From Pogona vitticeps (lineage: Eukaryota; Chordata; Lepidosauria; Squamata; Agamidae), in assembly GCF_051106095.1 (NCBI RefSeq), contig NC_135791.1, positions 5,652,501-5,716,500 on the forward strand: DNA of 64,000 bases, written 5' to 3'. Shown here one piece after another: positions 46,101 through 58,928 of the stretch. Under the pieces are notes generated by a model, which worked only from the letters and a program-made list of their open reading frames with translations, searched no databases and had not been told where the DNA came from. The position numbers were made by a program, and so were the translations under genes. Position 1 is the first letter of the stretch; every line of letters begins with the position of its first letter.

Positions 46101-49100
46101 AGCTATCTGACAAGAATCCCAAACAGGGATTGTTAACTGGGGAGAGAATCTAACATCTGCCTTCTCCATTTCAAAAGCCAGCTATATTTCTCATACCAAA
46201 GCCTGAGGCGTCTTGGCTTGCTTAAGCTTGTGTCTGCACCAGACGTAGACGCTAAGAGGACCAGCTGAGACCACGAGCAGTAAGGGAAGAAAAATCAATG
46301 TCCAGTTTTCTGCTGCAAAAGAAAAAAAAACAATTTAAAAAGAAAATGTGAAGAGACCACAACACTTTCTTCACGATACAAACACATGGAGTTTGGGAAG
46401 TGAGGAGTCTACATTAAATTAGGATCTATGGTGCTGCTGTATATGCACTTTTAGACTCCTGGCCCACCTAGTTATTACTATTGCTGCTGAACGGCAGGAA
46501 TAGCTTTCCTGTATTTCAAACAGGAATATTTTCCAGCTCTACTTGAAGAAGACAAGGACTGAATTGGGGACCTTCTTCGTGTAAAGCGTGCGCTCTACCG
46601 CTGAGCAGATCCACAGAAATTTATTTGCCTCATGAGATTCTGCTTCCTAACATTTTGGAGGCGTTGCAGCTGTATTCGGCCATTTTAATTGTTCTGAAAA
46701 GCAGTGTATTAGACCTCCCAGCTGCAGGTTTTGCTTAGTGAGAAAAAAAGGGGGAAGAAAATTACCAGTTTCTAAGAGAAGACTCTTGGGGGGGGGGAAA
46801 TACTTCCCTTAGATCTTTTGGAGCAAGTCAAGACTCTTTAAAAAGTGGTATAAATCAATATAGTTACTCTGTGGAGATACAGATCTTTCCAGTGGATCGT
46901 GCTCCTTTCTCACAGGTACTTGCTGCCTTTTGCTATCATCCTGAATGAAATGCTCAGCAATGTATCTAAGCCCCTAGAGATAGGGAGACGGAGGCCATTT
47001 GAGGACCCTCGGGGCCCAGGGCAAGGTATGGCAATAAGACCACTCCTGCCCTCATCATAATCTCCTCAACAATGCGAGGCGGTTTATCCCGTCCTGTGGT
47101 TTCAGCCTCCTCTCAGTTGCCCTGCTTCCCTGGCCACTTCCTCTTCAGTGCTTTTTATTATCAGCCGGGTTTATTTCCTTTGTAAGGAGAAAGAACTTTA
47201 GTACCCCCCCCGAGCATAAAATATCTGGGTATGCCCAAGAGGACTGAGGGGAACACTCTTTTAGAAAAGGCTGGAATCAAAAAAGTAAGTGTGAAGAGAT
47301 GGAGCAAACTCTCCACATCGTATCGCTAGGCAAATAGCCGTAATGCGGGTAAGGCCTACGAAGGACCTTATTTTTTTTGGAGGTCCAGAGTTCTGAGCAC
47401 CTTGGAAGGTCCAGTTGTGGTGGCCATTTTAATTTTTCTGAATTGCAATGTGTTGGAAGTCCCAGCCCCAGTGAAGTGCGGATAAAACGTCATAACAAGA
47501 GCACCGTTGGATCAGACCAGAGGCCTGTCAAGACCAGAAAGGAGGCTGGCTGGGAGACTCTTGGGCTCTGCCTTCCAAAATTCAAGCTTTGTCTGATTCA
47601 TAGACTGATCGACCAAGTAACTCTAGAAAGCCCTGAGAAGTGACAAGATGGCACTCAAGATATAGAATCCTGAGATGATCACTTTGACCTAAGAACACAA
47701 CATACATCACAACAAGTCATCACTAGTAGCTTCATCCTCCATGGCTTTGTAAACAACATCCCATTTTGTGGCAGCTGACTTGCTAATTTACCTATTTATT
47801 TATTTGATTTATACCCCGCCCATCTGGTCTACCTGTGTGATTAATATCATTTGTAAGGAGAAGTATTTTTTAAGAAGCTATACTTCCTTTGTGGGAAGAA
47901 AGACTTCCTTATTCATTTTCTTTATTGATCTTAGAAACCTCAAGCTCCGGAATTGTAAAAGATGTACAACTGCCTCTTTCTGTCTTCTCCCATACCAGCC
48001 ATAATTTCAAGTATTTCCCTCATCTTCCCCCTTACTCTGTGTTTCCCCTTCCTTTTCCTCCATAATAAGTTCAAGAGCAGCAAAAAACGACATAGTTAAA
48101 TAACATGAAATTTATCAGTTTTGGAAGACTGTATAACAGCAACAAGGAAAGCTATGACAAACCTAGACAGCATCTTAAAAAGCAGAGACATCACCTTGCC
48201 AACAAAGGTCCACATAGTCAAACTTATGGTTTTTCCAGTAGTGATGTATGGAAGTGAGAGCTGGACCATACAGAAGGCTGACCGCCAAAGCATGGATGCT
48301 TTTGAATTGTGGTGCTGGAGGAGACTCTTGAGAGTCCCCTGGACTGCAAGGAGAACAAACCTATCCATTTTGAAAGAAATCAACCCCGAGGGCTCACTGG
48401 AAGGACAGATCCTGAAGCTGAGGCTCCAGTACTTTGGCCATCTCATGAGAAGAAAAGACTCCCTGGAAAAGACCCTGATGTTGGGAAAGTGTGAAGGCAA
48501 GAGGAGAAGGGGACGACCGAGGATGAGATGGTTGGACAGCGTCATCGAAGCCACCAGCATGAATTTGACCCAATTCCAGGAGGCGATGGAAGACAGAAGG
48601 GCCTGGCATTCTCTGCTCCATGGGGTCACAAAGAGTCGGACACGACTTAACAACTAAAGAACAACAACACAGCAGCAACAAATTGAGCAATTGCTACAGA
48701 GAAACCTAGTTCTTTATCTTCTAGTAATACAGTGACAAGGTCTTCAGAGAACGGGAATTTCAATAAAACAAATAATGGTTTAATAAAACACTCTCTCACA
48801 GTTGTACAAAAAGGGCAAGAACACACAATGTGTGAAAATTATCCAGCTTATTGCTGTCACATGGCCAAACTCCCTCGGAATAAGGCTGCCCTGACAATCT
48901 GCCTTGCATCTCCCTCAAAGGGACAATATTCAATCCCATATATAAAAAGGCTCTGTTAGAGCAGTACAACCAATTTCCTCAGGAGGTGGTGAGCGCTCCA
49001 ACGCTAGAGGTATTCAAGAGAAAACTGGACCACCCTCTGTCAGTTCTGCTTTGATTTGGATTCCAGCCTCAAGCAAGGGGTTGGACCTTAAAATCCCCTT

Positions 49101-52100
49101 CCAACTCAACTGTTCTGTTTCTATATTATTATTATCAGCAGCATACAGCAAAAGCCTGCCCCACAAATGAGTTTAACCTGTTAGAGCAGGATAAATGTGC
49201 AAAGGAAGGACTGGAAATTTATGGACCCTCACCTGCCCCTTGCAGGATACCTTTTCCATGTAACTGTGTACAAACCGGCCGAGAGAAGTGGCTCCATTTC
49301 TCGTTTGTCTGGAAGTAACTCCGGGCATGGAAGCAGTAATTACCGCTAGGCCACTGTGTCATGTTAAGTTCTATCACATTCCCCTTTGGTCGCTCATACC
49401 TGTTCTGAAATATAAAGAAAGTGAAACTGAAAACACACACAGGGATCAACAAAAGCCTTAGCGATAACAAGATATAATAATGGTAGACTTCAGCTTGCCA
49501 CTGGGGTTGTGAATGGGGTTCCTTTACTGGCTCTACTTCTATAACGAAACAAACAGAGCTTTCCTGGAATGACAAAATTGTGGAAGAACACCATGTTTGT
49601 GGGTTTCAGGCAATTGCGAAAGGCAAAGCATTAGGGCCAGTTCAAAAGGTGGCCACCCCAATGCCTGGGCTGCATATAGAGGTGGAAAGAAAGCATGTTG
49701 GTAATCCTGACCCTCTGGGCCCACTTTGGTCCTTTCACCAGATGGGAGAGCTAAACCATTTAGGTTTCCATCCATGGGGATCTTGGATTCTTGACATGGC
49801 AGTCACCTAAAAAGCTGGCATCTGAAGCCACAAGCAAGCCTTGACGTGATTCTGGCATGTTTAGGAGAGCAAAAAGTCACAAACCCCAGGCTGGCCGTAA
49901 CACTAAACACGAACATGCACTATACACTGTGCAAGCAACATGTTAGGACAGAAGGGCTGAAAATCTCTGATGAGGAGCTTTTCAAGAGTGCTTGATTTAG
50001 GATTGCTTGACTTAGGGTGCAACAGTAGGAAAAGTACAGACTGATCCACTGTAAATTCACACCTGGGAAGTCAGGGTGAATTCACTTTAGCTGACCAGAT
50101 AGGAACGATGAGAAAGAAAGGATGGAACTGGCAATCAGCCCTTGAGGTTGTTAAGGCAGATTCTGCTGTAGCTGTCCAGACTTGCAGGAGACTTAGCTAC
50201 AGCAGAGCTAGCTTAACAAGCTGCAAACAAGGGATGATTGCCAACTTCCTTTCCCCCACCCTCCTCAATCCTATCAGGTTGTCTAAAGCAAACAAACTTT
50301 CATTAGCTGGACCTTGTAAACAAGGGCTGATCATTAATGTCCTCCTCATTCTCCATTTCTTTTTTCTTTTGATCTCCTAGGTCTCCTAGCTAGCACATCA
50401 GCCTTGGCATCCATCCATCCGTCCATCCATCCATCCATCCATCCATCCATCCATCCATCCATCCATCCATCCATCCATCCATCCATCCATCCATCCATCC
50501 ATCCATCCATCCATCCAACCAACCAACCAACCAACCAACAAGCAGTGGATGGGAACTGGCACTCTTGCAAGTGCCTCTTTGTTTCATCTATTTCCAATTT
50601 GAACAAGGGAATGGAGAAAGCCAGCATGAGGTTGGCCCGTTCAGCCATGGAACTGCATTGGTTCAACCAACCACACGTGCTTGAACTGATATGATTGGCG
50701 GGGGGAGGAGTACAAGTCCCGGCAACACAGGAAGAAAGTACAGATTGGGGTGGATGGGGAACTCCAGACTGATTAGCATTGACTTGTACCTCATGTAATA
50801 AATGGAAAATAGAATGAATCTGTCCAAATCCTGGATCATTTCCTGTATTATTTGTCAATGTGTCGCCCCTTTAGAATGATAACCAATCTCTACTGCACGG
50901 TCACCATCACCAGTCTTGACATATATGCCTTCTCTGCTTAATAGGCAAGGTAGACGATAATGCAACGAAGCCATGATTTTGATTTTTCTTTTGTGTGTTA
51001 TAATGTGACAGCGAAGTCCTGCACTGGACTTAGCCATCTTTCACTCACTTTTTTCCCTGTTCCTGCTTCCCAAGTTTCCAAGTTGTAGTAGACCTGATGC
51101 TGCAAGATGTCCTTCGCACACGATGGGTACAAGAAAGTAGCGTTCACTCTGACGATGTTTTCAGTCTCGTGTACTTGCAACATTGGGGGCGCAGGTTCCA
51201 CTAGAAATGTTTGGACACATATTTAGAGAACTTTCGACGGAGACAGATTAAAGTTGGACTTTCATTAGTCCATGGACAACCCTCAATGGGAATTCCAAAT
51301 GTTCCTTATACATGCTCTCTTTTTCACATTGATGATATCCCCCATCCATCTTGTTGACCGGATATGCAGGCTTAGTGCTACTGTTGTTGGCTTTTCCCTC
51401 TCCTTTAGCGCTATATCACGCCCACCGCTTTGTCACATTGTGATGTTACAGAATTCATGAAATAGCTTGTTGTTTCTCTATGGCAGGGTAAGCATTGTCA
51501 GGGGCCTCATGAAAATGTGACTGATGGACACGGAACGCCAGTTGCAATGTATCTGCATATAGACGGGGACTGGCTGAGATCGAGAGAAAGGGAGGCGCTA
51601 TTGGAATGAGGCAACGCGAATGAGCTTGGAAAAAAATGAGTGATCCATAGAGATGGGCACGAACTGCTGGTTTGGTGGTTCGTCGCGGTTCGTTTCCCAG
51701 CCAAACACCTGGCAGTTTGATGCCGCACCCCCTCCAGTGGGCACCCATTTGGAGGCAGCGTCTGGAGAAGACAGAGCAAGGTGCTGTCGCTGAGGGGGTG
51801 CCCGCTGGAGTGGGTGGGCTGTTCAACTGTGGATCAGCTGTTCGGCCAGTAAACGAACCACACTGAATCACTGAATCACTGGTTCGTGACCATCTCCAGT
51901 GATGAATGATGCTTTGACGAGGATGGTTGGAAAGTTTGGAAGAACATCCAGAAGGAAACATTAGCAATAGGGATTCAAGTATTCAATAAAAAGGTTTATC
52001 TTGATCCCTAAGCAAAGACAGTTGGTTGGCACCACCTTTTCCATACTAGCTCTCTCAGGTGGGGAGTGATGTCTTCATACACAGTGCAACCCCTCCAACA

Positions 52101-55100
52101 CTGAAAATAATCAGGATTCCCATTTACATGGAGATGCTCCATGCGCCAGGCTGTTTTTCATCCTCAGATCTAACAGTCTGCATGAGACAGCTATGGCAAA
52201 GGGAGCTGGAAGAGATTTAAAGGTGTGTCCTAAAAGCTTCAATAGGCCTAGTTAGAGCGAATGGCATCAGTGGAAGAAAAGAAAAATGCATATGGGAATT
52301 TGTGATGCTGTGCTTAAGAATTAGACTGTTAGAAGCCCAGTAATAATAAAAAGTAACGGCGCTCATAGATGGTCGGGTGGCAGGACTTGACTTATATACC
52401 GGATCACAGATTGTGTTTAATATATATATTTTTAGCAGTTCTGTCCATGCCTACTGCTTGGTCATCAGTACCCAAGACTTAATGAGCCTAAAGGAAGTAG
52501 CTTATAAATTTTATACCACAAACAACAGCAAGAGTTGAATCTAGTAGAGATCTTGGTGGCTGCGTTTCTCCGAGAAGAACTGTGTTTATGGGGAGATCTA
52601 AAATGGCAGTTCAAGATGGGATCACCACACATGTCCACTCTCCTTTTATAACCCTGCAAAGACTGTGGCATTTTGTGTCTGTCCCCTGCACCAGGGCCTT
52701 GGGTTCATGCCCTTATCATCTCTCGACTTCCACCACGGCCTCCTCTCTGGACATTAATGATTAAACCTTACTCTACTTGTTGGAGTCCCGCACTCTGCCA
52801 CCAAGGTCACTCACCCTTCTTGGGTATTTAACCATGGTCTTGATTTTGTAAATCCTTCCACCAGCTTTATGTTTATTTACAGAACTTGCCCTTCAAACCC
52901 TTCCATGGATTTGCCCCTTCCTTATTTCTCCACGCGTTTATCTAAGAGTAGACATTATTTCAAGGAACCTGGTATTGCATTCAGATCATCGTGAAGGGAA
53001 CCTACTCAGTGATCCTCCATCACCTGCTGACTTCCATTTTTTTCTGATTTCTATCAAACAGGCTTTTATTATAGAAACTGCTTTCCTGGGTTAGATTACC
53101 TTATCGGTATTGCTGGTGTCATCTCCTCTCCCTAAAAAGCAACTTTTTCTGGTGCAATCGGACATCTGCATCTAAGTTAGCTAGAACTGGGCTTCCTGTT
53201 ATTTTTCCTCCCTTAGTTTAATTCTTGGTAAACCTTGCCTTTCCCCTCCATTTCAAGCCCTGGCAAGAGCTAACAATGGAAGCAGGGGGAACAAGAAGGA
53301 ACTCGTAGACTCAGTGCAAACATCGTTGAGGTCTCGAAGACGACTGAACTCAACTCAGCTTCCGCTGAAGGAGATGTATGTCTTTGCACTGGGAAGAGTC
53401 GATCCAGAGGGACTGACTTGAGGATGGCTGTCCTTCACCTACTGGGATGTGTGCTGGCCTTCCTTCAATCTAGGCTCATAGCCTTAGGATTTATAGTGTT
53501 GCTTCTTTCCTTCTTACATTTCCCTTCTGGAACCTCTCTGAGAGAGAGCAGAGGAGACATCTTGCTTTGAGGGGGTGGCCATGGCTCTCTGCATCTCCAC
53601 CTTAATTAGCTAGAAATAGGAGTATCTTTCATACTCAGTCTCTCTCTCTAAGAAGTACAGGACGATGCCCATATCTGCAAGGGATAGTTTCTAAGCCGCC
53701 CTGCGGATGTGTGAAACCGTGGATACCAATGAACCCATTAAAGAGTTGGCCAACGGGAAAGAGGAGGAGGTAAGGGTGTGTGCGCACTATGGTGTGCATG
53801 TGTGCACCAAGGGCTATGTTGCAGCAGGGGTGACAGAAGACTGCTGAAACCACAGATTCTGGCTCCACAGACACAGGGCTCCAACTGAACTTGTTTTCTT
53901 ATTTTTGTAGAAGCAGCATGGATCTGATTTCCTTGCCAAGGGAAAGTGTGTTCTGATCAATATCCTGATATTTTCAAGAGCTTAATGCACATGTTAACTT
54001 TGCTGCCACTTGCTGCGTTAATATAGAAAAGTTGTGCTAAAGTTCCCCACCCGGCCCCTCTCTGCCACGTCTTGAACCCTGTGTTTTGCCCACTAAGGGT
54101 TAAGTGTTCAAGAAGGTTATTTTCAGACCGGCAAGGCTGCCTGGAGGCAAAGAGAGCCTCCGAGCAAATATGAAGAGGTGCGGCTTCTGTTTAAGGCTAC
54201 TGAGTCAAAGAGTGAACTTTTAAGCAAACAGCACCTCCTTTTCCATTAATACGCAGCCAGAGTGCATGAGCAAAATCAGCTCTATGGTTTCTTGCTGATT
54301 CAGGATCTGAAGGTGCAAACCATACCGTCAAGAGCGTAATCGATGTCTTTCAGCTCCACCCAGGCGGAGGAAGCCATTCCAGCGCGGCTCCTCATCTGAG
54401 CTCTGATCCGAACCCAGTATCGGTTGTGGAGTTCTCTTGGCACGCACGTTATGTTGCAACTTCTTCCAGAGATGTCTCTGCAATCAGGGACGTCTTCCCA
54501 CTGAGCATCATACGGATCTCTGAAAGAGGGAGTGAGAAAAACGATGATAGCCTGCTTTGCAAAGACAACGAAGAAATGATGCAGAATACTCAGCCACTAT
54601 GACAACAGAGGCAACAACACCGGGATCAAAGTTCAGCCTTCAAAGAGACACCGTGTTTGTTTTCAACCAGAAATAGAAGGCAAGGTTCATCGGCTGTGTG
54701 GCTGGAAGGACTCCTTGACCGTCCCACAAATTACAGACTATGTGTGTGATGATACTGGCATATAATTAGAGATCGGCATGAACCACAAAAATTGTGGTTC
54801 GTGGCTACCCACAAACTTTTTGAACTTTAAAAAACAAACCATGAACTGGTTGGTTTTTTAAAAAGTTTGTACCTGCGGAAGGGGAAGACAAACCACTCAC
54901 CACACAGTCTGCCCCCTCTACCTCCTTCCCACTGCCCCATCGCCCCCCTACATTGTGTTGCCACCTCCTTGTCTTCCTCCTCTGCCTCCACCATATTCGG
55001 AGACAGCGGCCCGGCTTCTCTTCTGGGAGACAGGCCTTCTGTCTCTATGCATGCACATGCCTAGCAGTAGTTTTTTCCCTCTGTCACTGGGGCCCCACCT

Positions 55101-58100
55101 ATGTGATGGACTATGATGTCCCTCATCCTTAAGCTGCAGGTCAGAGGAAACACCCACTAGAGTCTGACCAGGGTTTTCTTTAAAGGCTCTCTTCTCTAAG
55201 TGTGGAAGCTTAGAGGAGTCATCTAGAAGAGGACCTGTCGATCAGGATATGGCCCTCCTTCACCCTTCGATTCCTTATGTCTCCAGAACGTTCCAGAAAG
55301 ACGATGGAAGCTTTGCCTCCCTCCTTTCCCTCTGATACCCACCTCCACTGAACCGTATAGGACACTCCAGAAGGGTAGCTGTCATCTGGAAGCCAGCTCA
55401 GGAACAGACTGAAATCCTTCGACAGAAGCGTAAGGTCACGAGGAGGCGGCAGCAGTACTTGGGCTGTCAGAAATAACGATGGTCAGAATGGAAGCTGCTT
55501 TACCGGACTAGCCATGCGATCAATTCTTATTGCAAGGTTGACCACAAACGTATGAAGTCTCTCAGGCAGCCATTTATGGATAAAGCCATTAAAAGCCAGT
55601 GTGGCATGGTGGACAGACTGGCAGTCTAGGACTCAGGAGATCTGTTTAGCCATGGAAACTTGCAGAGTGGAATGGGGAAGTGGTAAAACTTCTCATTAAA
55701 AACCTAACTTACCTTGAAACCTCTGTCAAGAGATGCGGAAAGCTTGTCCCAACTTAATGGTACACAACAAGAACACAAGACATGTCTGGTTAGGAAGTTC
55801 TTTTCAGAGGATCCCACAGGAATAAAACTTTCCCGGGGGACTATACTTTGTGTACGACTGATTGAAGGCATTGCAGAAAGAAGGAAATATACAAAATAAA
55901 GTAAATGTACTCTTCTAGGCTCCTTCTTCCCTGAGGGAGTTGATCTGTGTGTGAGGCTCTATCACCTCAGACAAGGAATAGAAAATCAAGTCGTGTGAAT
56001 GTTGGTTAGTGGTTAATGCAACTGTCAGTGTATTCCAGATGAATGCTACACAAAGAGGAACCTTCCCTAGAATGGTTACATAAAAATATTTTGCTAAAAT
56101 CATATATAGGTGCAAAAACCTGTAAAGGGGAAGGTCCCAAACCACTTGGCAGGAAACAGCAGGTTAGATAAGCGGGGTTGGGGGGGTTGGGGAGGAAGTG
56201 AGTTCTATACAAACCTTTCATATCAAATCTTTCTTTATTTGCATCAGAATGTTTCACCATCTAAAATTATGGACATATATGAAATATAAGGTAAAATTAA
56301 AAACAAATTAAAGTGTTAAAGTAATTAGGCTACTCTACTTTAAATTAGAGGTGACGGCGCTGTGGGTGAAACCGCAGAAGCCTCTGTGCTGCAAGGTCAG
56401 AAGACCTGCAGTCGTAAGATCAAATCCACACAACGGAATGAGCCCCCGTCGCTTGTCCCAGCTCCCACCAACCTAGCGGTTCGAAAGCATGCAAAATGCA
56501 AAAAATGTGGGTAGATAAATAGGTACCACCTTGGTGGGAAGGTAAATGGCGTTCTGTGTCTAGTCACGTTGGTCACGTGACCACGGATGATTGTCTGCGG
56601 GCAATCACTGGCTCTATAGCCTGGAAACAGGGATGAGCACCGCCCCTAGAGTTGAACACAACTGGACAAAATTGTCAAGGGGAACCTTTACCTTTGCTCT
56701 AAAGATTGAAATAAGTACATAAGAATATGCTTTTAAGGAGCTGGCTGGATAGCTTAGTGAGTTAGGTACCCTGTTTCCCTGAAAATAAGACCTAACCTGA
56801 AAATAAGCCCTAGTATGATTTTTCAGGATGCTCGTCATATAAGCCCTACCCGAAAATAAGCCCCAGTTAAGTGAAAGCCTGCCCTCCACCATTGTGCAGC
56901 AACCAGAAGATGACATGATTATATTTTAATAAATGTAGATGGTTGTACATGAAAAAAAATCCCCTGAAAATAAGCTCTAATGTTTTTTTTTGGAGCAAAA
57001 ATTAATATAAGACCCTGTCTAATTTCTGGGCAACACGGTATCTGGCTGTGGAGCCAGAGGTTGGGGGTTCGATTCCTCACTGGCTCCCAGGGAGAAGAGC
57101 CAGCCTGGGTGGCCTTGGGCAAGCTGTACAATCTCAGGAAATCCATTGAAGAAGAATGGGAAACCACTTCTGTGTATTCTCTGCCTGAAAAACCCTGAAA
57201 AAGGTGGCCATAAATCAGAATTAATTTGATGGTCCACAGTTACTTTTATTATGCCATTAGGGCAGGGGGTGGCTCTCCAGATGTTTTTGATCTGCAGTTC
57301 CCATCAGTCTTAGCTGGCATAGGCAATACTGAAGGATGATGGGAGTGACCGTAAAAAAAAAAATCTGGAGGATCACTGTTGTTCACCTTCTACTTTAGGA
57401 TCAAACACTTTACATTAACATCTGTAACAGCAAACTCTTGAAGTCTTCCTTTTTTTCAAAAGCCATTTCAGGTAACCTATCTTAAATCGCTCCACCCAAT
57501 CTATACAAAATATATCAACATCAGCTTTCCTTCCTATGGTAAATATCTGGGGTGAGGTGGGGATTTAAGGTCGTAAAGGATCATGGAGGCGCTCTGCCCC
57601 ATGCCTTCTGGGCTTTAACCACAGCCCAAAATGGAGACAACAATATTTTGAAAACCCCAACTAAAATCTGGCAGAATTCCTGTAGTGGCAACCTGGCAGG
57701 AGTCATTGGGCCCACAAAGAATAAAACCATTTTAGAGTGATGTAAAATGTTGGTGGTAATTTTTTTTAAAAAAAAACTTTCTTGTCACTGGGTGAGATTC
57801 TGGGAGATTCAGACTCCCCCCCCTGCAAAATAGTAGATTTTTTATGCATAAAAACACTTTATTTTGCATACAACCCAGTGCCTTAAATGCAAACTGCTAA
57901 ATGCAAACTGATTGTACCCGAGATATGTAACATTTTTGATATATTTAACCAGGGGTCCCATTAGGCAGAGCGAGGTTTCTGACAACTCACTTTCGGAGCT
58001 GTGCACAGTTCTTCATATTTCTAATGACGATGTCCTTTATTTTATTTATTTATATTTTTAAAAATCAATTAAAAACACTGATGTTTCGGCAGGCCTTCCC

Positions 58101-58264
58101 CTCAGCCAATTCCTGATCTTCCCTCTTTTTTCCTCTCTCCTAGTGTTTGTCCCATCTTGTCCAAAGTTTCTCCCCTTATTTAAAATTGTTTTAATTATAT
58201 TGTATTACGCTTGTTGTAAGCCGCCTAGAGTGGTCTTAAGTGACTAGATAGGCGGGATATAAAA

Positions 58265-58311
<47 letters not shown>

Positions 58312-58856
58312 ATTAATTTTATCCTGGTCAACCTGTGGCACAGCCACCGATATGCTGGCCGGCCAACCAATCACCGAGGAGACCACAGACCCAACAAAGA
58401 ACTCATATAAACCACAAACAAGCCACATAATGTCCACGAATAAAGAAATAATTACTGTAAAATACTTTATAAACATCGAGTATGATACTATTAGGCGGCA
58501 AAAACAGGGCACGTTCATAAGCGGGGGAAGGAAAAAAAAAACCCCAAACGTTCAAGAGAGAGATTATTCCTGCAAAGAGGAATACCAAAATCAATCAATC
58601 AATCAATCAATCAAACACACAATGGTTTAACCAGCCTTGGGCAGTGATGTATCTTGAACGGGGCAGAGGTTTTACAGATGTGGCTCAACTCGGCAGCTAC
58701 CTGAAGGCCAGGACCGGATTCTCACCTACAGGGAGCTTGTGCGAAACAGAAACGATTCTCGCCCGTCCACACATTCCCTTTCGCCGTGACTCTTTGGAGA
58801 CGCGCTACTTTCCAATTTTAGGGCCAGAGCATTTTGTGGGACGGATCCTCCGTTGT

Positions 58857-58928
<72 letters not shown>

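Noticed and set aside
50346-50858. 170-residue minus-strand frame with WMDG repeats
   Set aside because: It is the (CATC)n microsatellite read as codons; no splice or homology support.
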